DNA of 64,000 bases from positions 1 through 64,000 of the forward strand of contig JBBQWZ010000009.1 of the NCBI GenBank assembly GCA_038210135.1, given 5' to 3'. The stretch's first letter is position 1, and every line of letters starts with the position of its first letter. A program made the position numbers and the translations under genes. Under the pieces are notes generated by a model. The model made no database searches and was not told where the DNA came from. It saw only the letters and a list, made by a program, of their open reading frames with translations. The stretch is from JBBQWZ01 sp038210135 (GTDB lineage: Bacteria > Acidobacteriota > Terriglobia > Bryobacterales > Bryobacteraceae). This document shows positions 43,846-52,880 of the stretch, in pieces.

Positions 43846-44036
43846 ATGTCGAACGGTTCGTGAGATTGATCGCCGGCGCTCTGGTGACGTTGAGCGTTTG
43901 TCTCGGTTACTACGTCAACCCGTATTGGTTTCTTTTCACGGTGTTCGTGGGCCTCAATCTGTTTCAATCCGCCTTTACGGACTGGTGTCCGATGATGACT
44001 TTCCTGCGAAAGCTTGGCGTGCAAGACGGCGCGTAA
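43842..44036 (+). CDS. DUF2892 (YgaP-type) small membrane protein
   Basis: 64 aa. It contains two membrane segments (VRLIAGALVTLSVCLGYYV and WFLFTVFVGLNLFQSAFT) and the family hallmark DWCPMMTFLRKLGV. It is found next to rhodanese or sulfur-related genes and to efflux operons in other bacteria. Its ATG overlaps the permease stop (ATGA), so it is made together with the pump, but its role is unknown. Confidence 0.87.
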   Translation: MNVERFVRLIAGALVTLSVCLGYYVNPYWFLFTVFVGLNLFQSAFTDWCPMMTFLRKLGVQDGA

Positions 44037-44175
44037 GCAATTGGCCGCAACGCAAGCCGCCGGTCGTCGTCGACATTTTGATTTCCCTTCTGCGGACCGC
44101 ATTTCGAGTGGCTACTGTTTTGCGCGCGTCACGTTGGAATAGAAGATCATTGGCTCGGCTTGTGGGCCGCGACTT

Positions 44176-45633
44176 CTAGCGCGGACGGTGGAACGTCTGC
44201 GGATCGCCATCGCCGACGCGTTCACCGGCCAGCGGAAGTCCGCCCTGCGGCTCGAGCGACATGCCCGCGGGCGTAAACGAAATCCGCGTGCGCGCGGCGG
44301 AGCGCATGGCGAAGGTTCCGTCTTCCTGTTTCAAGAGGCGCTCCGCACCGAGTCCCAGGGCTTGAATCATGAGGCGGCCGTTCTCATCGAACACGCGGTA
44401 GGTCCGGCGGAATTGCGCGTAGGAGTCGTGGAGATTGGCTGGCACTTTACCGGCCAGCAGCAGGTAGGTGCCGGAGAGCTTTTGCATTTCCGCGGGATTC
44501 ACGGGCAGATCGGCGAGCTTCGGCGGGGCGGCGGGATCCGGACGCTTGGGCAGTTGGGGCAAGGCGAGGACAGCTCGCGCCAGCGCGCGGGCGATCGAGT
44601 AGGCGTTTTGGCCCTCGGTGTTGGTGAGCACCACGACGGTCAGTTGATCGTCGGGAAATTCATGCAAGCATCCGCTGTAGCCCAGAAGCGATCCATGTTG
44701 ACCGACGCTGCGGTGCGCGTCCTCGTGATTCAAGGCAATGGCCAGTCCGTATTGCAGTAGCGGATCGTCGGCGCTGCGGTGAAGGCCCGGGCCTTCGGCC
44801 GTAATCATCTGCCGGAAGGTTTCTGGCCGCAGTAATTTCTTTTCCTGCACGGCGCGCCAGGTTCGATACAGATCGCCCACGGTGCTGCAGTAGCGAAGGT
44901 CGGTGTTGTACGCCATACCGTTTTCGTGAGCGAGCACGGGTCCGTCGGGCATGCGCCTATAGCCATGCGAAAGGCCGCGCGTCAACGTGAAGTCGTCGCA
45001 ATACGTTGTTGAATGGACGGCGGCGGAATCGAATAGATTGCGCCGGACATATTCTTGGTAGGTCTGTCCCGTGACGCGTTCTAGAATCGTGACCAGCAAT
45101 TGAAATCCGGAAATCGACCAGTCCCATTTCACTCCGGGTTCGTTAACCCATTTCTTCGTGGCGTACAAAGCCATCACTTCGTCGAGCGCCTTTGGCTGGC
45201 GGCTGGTGGCTTCGATGGCGTCGCCGAGGTAGTGATAATCGACGATTCCGGAGGTGTGATTCAGCAATTGCCGAACGGTAACGCGATGACCTTGCAACGG
45301 AAATTCTGGAATGAATTTCGCGATGTCGTCGTCGAGCGATAATTTCCCGCGCTCGACCTGCTGCATGATCGCCATGCCGGTGAGGCCGACGACGCGATAC
45401 ACCGTCTCGGCCTTCGCCGGAGCCTCCAAGCCGAGATCGGCGTAGCCGTACCCTTTGTGAAGCAAGACGCGATTTCCGCGCGCGACGAGAACGGAAGCTC
45501 CGACTACGTGCTCCTGCGCGATAACGCGTTTGGCGATCGCGTCGAGGTCCACGCTCGCGGAATTTTGAGCGCTGGTTATGGCGACGCCGGCGAGGGTGAG
45601 CAGTGCTACGCGGACCAGAAAAGGAACTGTCAT
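44176..45633 (-). CDS. Exported serine-hydrolase homologue lacking the catalytic SxxK
   Basis: 485 aa. A signal peptide covers 1-22. The overall fold is class C beta-lactamase/PBP-like (GASVLVARGNRVLLHKGYGYADL; GKLSLDDDIAKFIPEFP; VRQLLNHTSGIVDY). Where active members read roughly YRIASVTKxxTAxAIMQ, this one reads YRVVGLTGMAIMQQVERG (79-96). Nucleophile and lysine are both gone, through substitution plus an in-frame loss of several residues. The second motif, usually YxN, is WSI (WDWSISGF). The rest of the gene is intact, so it may serve a binding role. TAGAAT lies 9 nt before the ATG. Confidence 0.82.
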   Translation of the reverse strand: MTVPFLVRVALLTLAGVAITSAQNSASVDLDAIAKRVIAQEHVVGASVLVARGNRVLLHKGYGYADLGLEAPAKAETVYRVVGLTGMAIMQQVERGKLSLDDDIAKFIPEFPLQGHRVTVRQLLNHTSGIVDYHYLGDAIEATSRQPKALDEVMALYATKKWVNEPGVKWDWSISGFQLLVTILERVTGQTYQEYVRRNLFDSAAVHSTTYCDDFTLTRGLSHGYRRMPDGPVLAHENGMAYNTDLRYCSTVGDLYRTWRAVQEKKLLRPETFRQMITAEGPGLHRSADDPLLQYGLAIALNHEDAHRSVGQHGSLLGYSGCLHEFPDDQLTVVVLTNTEGQNAYSIARALARAVLALPQLPKRPDPAAPPKLADLPVNPAEMQKLSGTYLLLAGKVPANLHDSYAQFRRTYRVFDENGRLMIQALGLGAERLLKQEDGTFAMRSAARTRISFTPAGMSLEPQGGLPLAGERVGDGDPQTFHRPR

Positions 45634-45766
45634 TCGGGGATCATTCTATCGTGCGGTTTTGAACCGCGACAACCGCCTGGCTCCGCGGGGGGCTGCAAAC
45701 GAGAACGATTCGTGGAAGAATCGAGGGCGTACGTTTCGGCGTCCAGCCGTCCAAAAGGAGTCCGAC

Positions 45767-46813
45767 ATGCGTCATCGAATTGGAATTTGCGCGCTGCTGA
45801 TGACAGCCGGAGTGGCATTGTCCGCGGAAAAGGGGCCGCGCGCCGCGGACGGCCATCCGGACTTGTCGGGCGTCTATGACATCGCGACACTGACTCCGCT
45901 GAACCGGCCGCCGAATGTGGGCGACCGATCCTCGCTGACCGACGCCGAAGCCAAGGCGCTGGCGCAGGCGAATGCGGAGCAGCTGGCGAAGCAGAATCAG
46001 GCGAGCGATCCGAATCGCAAGACGCCGCCGAAAGGCGGTGACGGAACCCAGGGCGCGTACGGCAACGTCGGAGGCTACAACACGCTGTGGCTAGACGGCG
46101 GCAGCGGCGCATTCAAGATCGACGGGAAGTACCGGACGTCGATCATCGTGGATCCGCCGAACGGCCGCATGCCTCGCATGACCGCCGATGGAATGAAACT
46201 TCGGCGCCGGGGCGGCGGTGACGACCGGCCCAACAGTGGCGAAGCCTGGTGGATCAAGGAAGGCGTTTCGCCCGGCCCGTACGATGATCCGGAACTGCGG
46301 CCGACGGCGGAACGCTGCCTCGCGGGCTTCGGTCCCACTGCCGGCCCGCCGGCGCTGCCGAATTACTTCTACAACAACCTAAAACAGATCGTGCAGACCA
46401 AAGACACGGTTGTGATCCTGAGTGAAATGATTCACGACGCGCGGATCGTGCGCATGAACCAGAAGCACGACCCGCCGGAGATCCGGCGGTGGCTGGGCGA
46501 TTCGGTGGGGCATTGGGAGGGCGACACGCTGGTGATCGATACGGTGAACTTCAACGACATGCCGGCGATTGGCGCGACCCGCGGCTTGCACGTGATCGAG
46601 AGGATCAGCCGGATCGACGGCGGGACGCTGCTCTATCGGTTCACGGTCGAGGATCCGGCGATCTGGACCAGGCCGTGGACGGGCGAGTATATCTGGCCGG
46701 CGACCGACAGCAGGATCTACGAATACGCGTGCCATGAGGGCAACTACTCGTTCGGGAACATTTTGCGGGGCGCGCGCGAGCTCGAAAAGCAGGCTCTGAA
46801 AACGATGAAATAG
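45767..46813 (+). CDS. Exported protein of unknown function
   Basis: 348 aa. A signal peptide covers 1-19 (RHRIGICALLMTAGVALSA). The mature chain has well-ordered strands (IIVDPPNGRMPRMTAD, RCLAGFGPTAGPPALPNYFYNNL, VILSEMIHDARIVRMN, GDSVGHWEGDTLVIDTVNF). It fits a type often seen as stand-alone secreted proteins in Acidobacteria. There is no enzyme motif I can name. A real ribosome binding site (AAGGAG, 8 nt before ATG) is present, in contrast to the leaderless genes here. It is convergent with the next gene, with an 11-bp gap. Confidence 0.8.
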   Translation: MRHRIGICALLMTAGVALSAEKGPRAADGHPDLSGVYDIATLTPLNRPPNVGDRSSLTDAEAKALAQANAEQLAKQNQASDPNRKTPPKGGDGTQGAYGNVGGYNTLWLDGGSGAFKIDGKYRTSIIVDPPNGRMPRMTADGMKLRRRGGGDDRPNSGEAWWIKEGVSPGPYDDPELRPTAERCLAGFGPTAGPPALPNYFYNNLKQIVQTKDTVVILSEMIHDARIVRMNQKHDPPEIRRWLGDSVGHWEGDTLVIDTVNFNDMPAIGATRGLHVIERISRIDGGTLLYRFTVEDPAIWTRPWTGEYIWPATDSRIYEYACHEGNYSFGNILRGARELEKQALKTMK

Positions 46814-46824
46814 CGACCGGCCAA

Positions 46825-47352
46825 TTAGCTGGCGGCGCGTTCGGCGGTGCGCGTTTTAGACGCGGCGTCATCGGCCATCAGGGCCATCAGGTAGCCGCCG
46901 AAGAGGGCCAACAGGGGCGCATCCGGGCAAGCCTTTCCGAAGGTCACTTGCGCGCCGGTTTTGACGAAGCCTTTGAGGGCGAACGCGAGCACGCTTTCGC
47001 CGGCTTGGTCGAGCATCGACCAGCGGCCGTGCCAGAAACTGGTGCAGCGGAAAGTGTAGCGGCGGCCGTTGGCTAGGTGTACGGTGCCGCCGTCGTTCCA
47101 GGCCGGTTGGTAGGAACCGAGATCTTCGTCCATCCCTGCCCGCCGAATGGTCACGCCGGGACGGAAGAATCCGACTCGCTTGAAGGTGAAGGCCGAGTCC
47201 GAGGTTTCGGCGCGGGCGAGCGAGCCGAATTCGGATTCGAAACGGAGGTTGGCCAGCACGTCGCCGTCCTGGCGGAGTTCAAATTGGCGGGCGAGAGGTC
47301 GGGGCTGAATCCAGCTCAGCGTGTTTCCGGCGAGATCTTCGATTCGTTTCAT
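46825..47352 (-). CDS. Protein of unknown function
   Basis: 175 aa with no signal peptide. It has strong beta character with repeated aromatic strands (FELRQDGDVLANLRFE, FTFKRVGFFRPGVTIRR, TVHLANGRRYTFRCTSFWHGRWSML, VLAFALKGFVKTGAQVTF), suggesting a barrel like the LURP-one/tubby type, though that is a guess. The last 35 residues include a possible membrane-associated helix (LLALFGGYLMALMADD) and then a polar tail. It is a single gene. Confidence 0.65.
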   Translation of the reverse strand: MKRIEDLAGNTLSWIQPRPLARQFELRQDGDVLANLRFESEFGSLARAETSDSAFTFKRVGFFRPGVTIRRAGMDEDLGSYQPAWNDGGTVHLANGRRYTFRCTSFWHGRWSMLDQAGESVLAFALKGFVKTGAQVTFGKACPDAPLLALFGGYLMALMADDAASKTRTAERAAS

Positions 47353-47431
47353 TTCACTCTCGAACGTAACCTGCGATCGATCACGCGGCGGTGAACAGGC
47401 GGTTTCAAGTCTGCAAATCGGGTTGGCAAAT

Positions 47432-47462
47432 GCAAAAGGCGCCTTGCGTACAGGCGCCTTCT
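47432..47462 (-). terminator. Intrinsic terminator of the TPR gene
   Basis: On the minus strand an 8-bp perfect stem AAGGCGCC/GGCGCCTT (47460-47453 with 47443-47436) encloses a 9-nt loop and is followed by TTGC. It lies 24 bp beyond the TPR stop at 47486. The T-run is short (TTTT when the last stem bases are counted). Confidence 0.65.
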
Positions 47463-47485
47463 GAGGAGTATGCGATGCGGCCGCG

Positions 47486-49087
47486 TTACTGGGCGAAGTA
47501 GCCTTGGGCCAGTTCGGGCTTGGCTTGCAGTGCCTCGCGCCAGGCTTGGCGGGCTTCTTCGACCCGGCCTTGCGATTTGAGGGCGTGGCCGAGATTCAGC
47601 AACGCTTCGGCGAACAGGGGACGTTCCTGGAGCGCCTCGCGATACAGCTTGATGGCGTCTTCGGTTTGTCCGGTTTTTTGCAGCAGCAGGCCGGTGTTAT
47701 AAAACAGTTCCGGCGTGCGCTCTCCGCTTTCGATGAGCTGCGCCTGGAAGTCGAGCGCCTTGTCGAGATCTTCGCGTTCGACCGCAAGGGCGGCGAGGCC
47801 GCGGAGGGCGTCGAGCGATTTCGGATCGGCTTCGCGGACCACTTCGAACGCTTTGGCGGCGGTTTCATGATCGCCGAGATTCCACAGAGCGAGGCCCAGG
47901 TTCAACTGCGCTTCGGGCCACTGCGCGCGCTTCCGGACGCAGGCCTGAAAGGCTTCCGAGGCGCCGCGGAATTCGTTGCGGCCGAGGCGCAGAAAGCCGA
48001 GCCGGAACCAGGCGTCTTCCCATTCCGGACTGCGGTTCAGAAGTTTGACGTACATCCGCTCGGCGTCTTCTTTTTCCCCCTGCTGTTCGAGAACGCTGGC
48101 AAGGTTATAGAGGACGTCGGCAAGATCAGGCGCGATTTGCAGAGCGCGTTCGTAGGCTTCGCGGGCGCCGGACAATTCGCCCAGTTCCTGCTTCACGATG
48201 CCGAGGTTGACGTAGGCCTGCTTGGCGTCGGGGCGAATGCGGATGGCTTCCTGATAGGCCGAAGCGGCTTGATCGAGGCGCCCGGCCTTCTGCTGGGCGA
48301 CGCCCAGGTTGAACCAGCGCTCGAAATGGTCCGGCGTGTACTCGACCAGCTTCGAGCAGAATTTGGACGCGGCGTCGAAGTCGTTGTCGCCGAAGGCGCA
48401 AGTGGCCAGGCCTTCGAGCGCGGCCTGCGACATGGGGCGCAGGGTGAGCAGCTTCTCCGCATACTCGCGGATCGTTGTCGAATCCTTGCGGGCCATACCG
48501 ATGGTGACCAGGTTCACCAGGCACTCTTCGGACGGCGGATTCTTCTCGAGGATCTTTTTATAGATAGCCGCCGACTCGTCAAATTTCCAGAGCAGCTGGA
48601 GCGAGACGGCTTTACCAAATCCGGCGGATTCGTGATCCGGCTTCGCGACCAGGACTTTTTCGAAGTGCTCGAGAGCAGGCTCCGGCTTGTCCTGGTGGAG
48701 CAGGCAGATGCCGAGGCCGAGCTGCGCATCGACCCGCTTGGGGTCGGTTTCGAGCGATTTCATAAAGGCATCGGTGGCGTCCTGCCAGCGTCCGGTTTTT
48801 TCGTAGCAGATGCCTAAATTGAAGTTGGCGGTCGGATGCCGCGGCTGCAGATCGAGCAGCTTTGAATACGTCTTGATGGCGTCGGCGTACTGTTCGAGCT
48901 CGAACTGGATGTGGCCCTTCGCCGAGTAGACTTCGGCGGTCTGCTCGCCGTTCTCGATGGCCTGGTTGATGGCCTCGAGCGCCTCTTTGCGCTTGCCTTC
49001 GAGGTGCAAGGACACGGCTTTGCCGAGACCCGCGGCTACCGGTTTGGCCGTCACCGGCTGCTCTGTTCCCCTTTTGCGTGGACTCAT
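47486..49087 (-). CDS. TPR-repeat protein
   Basis: 533 aa, nearly all 34-residue tetratricopeptide repeats, about 14 units (for example AEVYSAKGHIQFELEQYADAIKTYSKLLDL, PDAKQAYVNLGIVKQELGELSGAREAYERALQ). Repeat consensus residues W/L/G/Y/A/P are well kept. The first 25 residues are basic and polar (SPRKRGTEQPVTAKP) with no signal, so it is cytoplasmic. It is a scaffold for protein-protein contacts, partners unknown. GGAG about 15 nt upstream may act weakly. It is close to the divergently unrelated gene at 49226, whose stop faces away. Confidence 0.88.
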   Translation of the reverse strand: MSPRKRGTEQPVTAKPVAAGLGKAVSLHLEGKRKEALEAINQAIENGEQTAEVYSAKGHIQFELEQYADAIKTYSKLLDLQPRHPTANFNLGICYEKTGRWQDATDAFMKSLETDPKRVDAQLGLGICLLHQDKPEPALEHFEKVLVAKPDHESAGFGKAVSLQLLWKFDESAAIYKKILEKNPPSEECLVNLVTIGMARKDSTTIREYAEKLLTLRPMSQAALEGLATCAFGDNDFDAASKFCSKLVEYTPDHFERWFNLGVAQQKAGRLDQAASAYQEAIRIRPDAKQAYVNLGIVKQELGELSGAREAYERALQIAPDLADVLYNLASVLEQQGEKEDAERMYVKLLNRSPEWEDAWFRLGFLRLGRNEFRGASEAFQACVRKRAQWPEAQLNLGLALWNLGDHETAAKAFEVVREADPKSLDALRGLAALAVEREDLDKALDFQAQLIESGERTPELFYNTGLLLQKTGQTEDAIKLYREALQERPLFAEALLNLGHALKSQGRVEEARQAWREALQAKPELAQGYFAQ

Positions 49088-49225
49088 GATGGTTCCGCTC
49101 CCGTTCGAATTAAACTTGTCCGCCGTCCGTCACTTCTCTCGCCAGCGCTGTCAACGCAGGCTTCGGGGCGCCGTTTCCGGCTGCCTCCCGCCTTAAATTC
49201 CGTTCTTGCCGTCGACAGGCTCCGG

Positions 49226-51523
49226 CTATTCCGGAGTGCCAGGGGTCGAGCCGGGCAAGCTATACGGCGCGAGATACGCACACAAACGGCCCAGGGCGTC
49301 GTATTGGTGCGATACCTGCACCCAGCGAACCCGGGATTCTTCCCCGGGCGCGTTGAAGAAACCAACGCCACCACTCTTCCATCGGCTGTCATGCCAAAAA
49401 TCTACAAGGTGTCCCTGGATACTGAGCGCGAAATATTCGCCTTCGACGTCAAGGCGGACGCGGTAGAACATCCCGTTGCGCGCCGTGATCGGCATGATCT
49501 TTTCGGTTTTCGGGCCGGCCTTGCCGTTAACCACCGCGTAACGTTGCAATCCGATCACTGGCAGCGGACCGGGCTTGAGAACGACCAGCTTGGCAACGTA
49601 ATAGTTGTCGAGGTCGCTGGCGCGGTAGACGAAACCGAGCGCTTTTTTGCTGATCTGACCGAGGAACTGAACCTGGTAATCGCTCAACTTGAGCGAAGGT
49701 TCAAATAGCGCAAGCGGGCCGGGCTTCACAAAGCCGGCCGCATCGTAGGACCAGGTTTCGGCGAGATCCGATTTGCTCTGCCAGGCCTCGAGGCCGCCGC
49801 GGAAATCGTCCGAAAGCTCGACCCCGGCGCGATCAAGGATATTACGCCGCAAGCCGTTCCACTGGGTTTCGACGGCACGCGAGATTTCGGGATTCGGCAC
49901 CGACGCGCTAACCCGGACCTTGGGAAGCGAGGGCTGAATGGCCAGCCCAATCAGCAGCGGCAGAGCGATGGCGAGCCATTTAAGATCGCGCGGTGCGTTC
50001 TTCCAGAACCCGGCTACAGGCGCGAGTTTGAGACGTTGCCAGGGAGTCGTGATCGATTTTTCCGCCGCTTCGTCACCGTCAGCCTCGGCCGGACGCGGGC
50101 GCAACGTAATCGGCCGCGGAGCCGGCGGCTCGACGCCAGATCGTTGCGGGGCGAACACGAATTCCATCGCCGACGTCTGCGACGGGGGCGCATTGACGGG
50201 TTCGAGGTGCGCGACCGGAAGCAGAGGCGCGGTCACGGCCGGCTGCGGCGCGAAATACACGCGAGGCACCTGCGCCGCGCGGGAAGACGGGACGTCCTTT
50301 GCCGCTGGCGCATCCAGAGGACGCTGGCTCGGGGAACCTTTGAAAGACGCGATTTCGCGATGGACTTCGAAAACCGGGGCCTTGATCGCGCCTCCGAAAT
50401 CTTCGGCCGTGGCGCGCTCGGTCAACACCGGATGCCAGTCGGCCGCCGGAGCTTGGGCGGCATCCCACGGCATCGGCACCAGCGAACCCGAACCCATCGA
50501 GTAAGCCGTCTTCGCCATCGGGGTGTTGGGCGTGGCAAAGCCCAACTCTCTGGCCGTAGAGATCGGCGCTACCTGCCCGGCTGATGGACTGACGTGGATC
50601 CCGACCGGCGTGAGCGGCAGCCGCGTCAGGCCGCAGAGCGCGGCGGCGGCGGTCGCGAGCGGTCCGCGAACCGGGAAGCTCGGCGAGGCGGCAGTGAAGG
50701 CGACGCTTTCGGCGGGGATCTCCCGCGCGGAGGAAACCTGTACGGCTAGCTTCGGCGGAGCCAGGCGCAACGGACGAACCAGAACGGGAATCAGCTTCGC
50801 AATCGCGTCGTCCATTTCGTCGGTGGTCACGGCGGCCGACTCTGGAAGGGCTGGAACCGGGGCCGCGAACGCCGTCCACTCCGCTCGCCGGGTAGCGTCG
50901 AGGTGGAAGTCGAATGGACCCCAGGACAGTTCGCCAGCCGCGGATTTCCTGACCGGCAATGGACCGGCTAAGGCCAAACTTCCAACGGCTGGCTTGTAGT
51001 TTTTTACCAGGCCCGGCGAAAGCGGAAGCGGCTGCACTTCGTACTCAATGGGATCGGCGGCAAGCAGGGTCCGAACCGGATCTTCGACGGGCGGCACCGG
51101 GAGCGCAACGAAGCCAGCCATCGGCATGCCATGACCGCAAGTGTTGCGCCCCTCAGGAGTGGCGGCGGCAACGGCGGCCGAAACCTCATCAATTGCTTCC
51201 GTAATCTCTTCCGGGAAGATTGATTTGAATACGGGTTCGGAGTGACGGGAAAGCGACTCTGCCGGTTCGTGATGGCGTGTTTCCTCCGCGGCGAGCGCCA
51301 CGTCAGAAAGTTCGGCTGCTATCGCGTTCTCGGGTGCAGCGCAAACGGGAATCTGGAAGCTTCCGGTTTGAAACTGATGCAGGCGCTCCACGCCAAGCCG
51401 CTGCTGTTCGACGCCAAAGTCCCTGCGGTGGGCGGCCGAACAGAATTGTCCGTCGGTCAGCTTCCGGTAAAGCGGAAGGCGTTCATCGCAAAACAGGCAC
51501 CGGACGTCTTCGCCCCACGACAT
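49226..51523 (-). CDS. Zinc-ribbon, long linker, membrane helix, lectin-like domain protein
   Basis: 765 aa. The N-terminal zinc knuckle has C9, C12, C28 and H32 (CLFCDERLPLYRK, then GQFCSAAHRRDF). Residues about 60-500 are a Pro/Ala-rich region of low order. One membrane helix follows (about 517-531, LAIALPLLIGLAIQP). The last 230 residues form a beta-sandwich-like domain (DDFRGGLEAWQSKSDLAETWSYDAAGF, YRASDLDNYYVAKLVVL, YFALSIQGHLVDFWHDSRWKSGGVGFF) similar in style to DUF1080/LamG domains. The orientation suggests a cytoplasmic zinc domain and an outer sandwich. ATG 51523 is preferred over TTG 51526 because TACGAT ends 7 nt before it. Confidence 0.75.
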   Translation of the reverse strand: MSWGEDVRCLFCDERLPLYRKLTDGQFCSAAHRRDFGVEQQRLGVERLHQFQTGSFQIPVCAAPENAIAAELSDVALAAEETRHHEPAESLSRHSEPVFKSIFPEEITEAIDEVSAAVAAATPEGRNTCGHGMPMAGFVALPVPPVEDPVRTLLAADPIEYEVQPLPLSPGLVKNYKPAVGSLALAGPLPVRKSAAGELSWGPFDFHLDATRRAEWTAFAAPVPALPESAAVTTDEMDDAIAKLIPVLVRPLRLAPPKLAVQVSSAREIPAESVAFTAASPSFPVRGPLATAAAALCGLTRLPLTPVGIHVSPSAGQVAPISTARELGFATPNTPMAKTAYSMGSGSLVPMPWDAAQAPAADWHPVLTERATAEDFGGAIKAPVFEVHREIASFKGSPSQRPLDAPAAKDVPSSRAAQVPRVYFAPQPAVTAPLLPVAHLEPVNAPPSQTSAMEFVFAPQRSGVEPPAPRPITLRPRPAEADGDEAAEKSITTPWQRLKLAPVAGFWKNAPRDLKWLAIALPLLIGLAIQPSLPKVRVSASVPNPEISRAVETQWNGLRRNILDRAGVELSDDFRGGLEAWQSKSDLAETWSYDAAGFVKPGPLALFEPSLKLSDYQVQFLGQISKKALGFVYRASDLDNYYVAKLVVLKPGPLPVIGLQRYAVVNGKAGPKTEKIMPITARNGMFYRVRLDVEGEYFALSIQGHLVDFWHDSRWKSGGVGFFNAPGEESRVRWVQVSHQYDALGRLCAYLAPYSLPGSTPGTPE

Positions 51524-51530
51524 CAATTTA

Positions 51531-51536
51531 ATCGTA
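51531..51536 (-). promoter_or_regulatory. -10 box (TACGAT) 7 nt before the ATG at 51523
   Basis: On the minus strand TACGAT, then TAAATTG, then ATG. The TTG inside the spacer is an in-frame, less likely start. Confidence 0.5.
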
Positions 51537-51786
51537 AAGTCGTTAGGCCAAAAATACTACGCATTGAAAGCCTGAGGTTACCTTAGTTCTCGTGCGTATC
51601 TTTCTGATAGCTGGGGTCTTCCACCTACCAGGGTGCTAAGGCGGAGGAGGTTGGAGGCCTGGTTGCCAGCTTGTTTAGCAATGACCACGGTGCCGGAGCT
51701 GCCTATGTTCCCGGTGCTGCAGGAGATGGCGACAGGCCGCGAGAGCCTTCAGGGTACCACTGCATGTAACGTGCCTTACTCGCTCG
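51537..51786. other. 250-bp intergenic region, nothing identified
   Basis: It has no gene, array or clear hairpin. It lies upstream of the zinc-ribbon gene and 3' of the CarD gene, both on the minus strand. Confidence 0.5.
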
Positions 51787-52296
51787 TTAGAGCGGAATAG
51801 GCAGGTGCAGGCCGGATTTCTGGAGCGCGCGCTCAAGTAATTCGCCGGCAGCCTCGGTGGCCAGACGACGCGAGATGGAAAATTCGGTGATCAGCATGTG
51901 CCTTGCGCGATCGAGCATCTTCTTTTCGCGGAAAGACAGTGGCTTGTCGGCCTGCTGGATGAGCAGGCTCTTCATCACCTGGGCGACGTCGAGAAGGCTC
52001 CCGGATTGCATCTTCTCCGAGTTTTCCTTGAAGCGATCCTTCCAGTCGGAACAGCGCTTGCAGAGACCGGCCGACAGGAACTCGAGGACGCGGGCGACCT
52101 CGACATTCTTGGTTACTTTGCGCAGTCCGACGTGGTGGACATGCGAAAAGGGGACCATCACGGTGAGGCTGTTTGCCTGGAGTTTGAGGAGATAAAAGCG
52201 TTCCATCTGCAGACCGAACGCCCGAACACTGATGTTCTCGACGATCCCAACGCCATGGTTGGGGTATACGACTTGTTCGCCTAGTTGAAAGGTCAT
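51787..52296 (-). CDS. CarD-family transcriptional regulator
   Basis: 169 aa. The N-terminal RNA-polymerase interaction domain (about 1-60) reads FQLGEQVVYPNHGVGIVENISVRAFG and contacts the beta subunit. The C-terminal helical DNA-binding half follows (WKDRFKENSEKMQSGSLLDVAQVMKSLLIQQADKPLSFREKKMLDRARHMLITEFS). CarD proteins stabilise open promoter complexes, chiefly at rRNA promoters. ATG 52296 gives the standard MTFQLGEQVVYP start, and upstream GTG/ATG codons at 52311/52308 add little. No good ribosome binding site is seen. Confidence 0.93.
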   Translation of the reverse strand: MTFQLGEQVVYPNHGVGIVENISVRAFGLQMERFYLLKLQANSLTVMVPFSHVHHVGLRKVTKNVEVARVLEFLSAGLCKRCSDWKDRFKENSEKMQSGSLLDVAQVMKSLLIQQADKPLSFREKKMLDRARHMLITEFSISRRLATEAAGELLERALQKSGLHLPIPL

Positions 52297-52463
52297 GCCA
52301 GAGTCCATCACCTTCTACGGTCGAAAATCCATCTCCGCTCTGGTCCGTGCCGCGGGTATTCCCGAAGCATCGTCCAGCTTCGCCCTCGAGGCGCGGCCAA
52401 GTGCGCTCGAATGGCGAAAAGGCAGCTTAAACTGATCTTAATCTGAAGTCAACAAATAAATAA

Positions 52464-52478
52464 CACCTCACCGAGGTG
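52464..52478 (-). terminator. Hairpin with T-rich tail on the minus strand
   Basis: A 6-bp stem CACCTC/GAGGTG with a 3-nt loop is followed on the minus strand by TTATTTATTTGTT. It looks like a terminator, but no minus-strand gene lies directly upstream, so it might instead be an operator or be chance. Confidence 0.3.
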
Positions 52479-52513
52479 CTTAGGCCGACAGATGAGCAAA
52501 TTGTTGTAAGTAA

Positions 52514-52846
52514 ATGAAACGTATGTGCCTTGTTAGCAGCGTTGGACTTGGAGTGGGGTGCGGTACGCTCCGTCGAAGGTTCCGGGCTGGCAAACCAGTC
52601 GAATATCAATATTACTGTCCGCTTCGGGACGCGCTCCTTAAGAGTGCTCGCGGCTGGGATTCAGAGGCCGGTCGAATCGCTGGCGAATTCCGCTACTGGT
52701 CCCATACCTTGTGGTCGGCGTTCAAGCCGGAGGCCGGATCTTCATTTCTTGAGGTGCGACAGACGCCGCATGACGGAGGGCGGGAGCCGCACGTCATCGA
52801 AGAGATCATGAAGCGGATGCTTTCGACGAAGAAGAATAAGAAGTAG
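52514..52846 (+). CDS. Possible small protein, unknown
   Basis: 110 aa, open from ATG 52514 to TAG. It starts with three basic residues and a modest hydrophobic stretch. Most of it is soluble and charged (FRYWSHTLWSAFKPEAGSSFLEVRQTP), ending in a lysine-rich tail. A second frame of similar length overlaps it (52530), so coding is uncertain. The region is less GC-rich than average. I recognise no family. Confidence 0.35.
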   Translation: MKRMCLVSSVGLGVGCGTLRRRFRAGKPVEYQYYCPLRDALLKSARGWDSEAGRIAGEFRYWSHTLWSAFKPEAGSSFLEVRQTPHDGGREPHVIEEIMKRMLSTKKNKK

Positions 52847-52880
52847 TTGTTATAGGTGGCGTGCAGGCGAACCATTCAAG

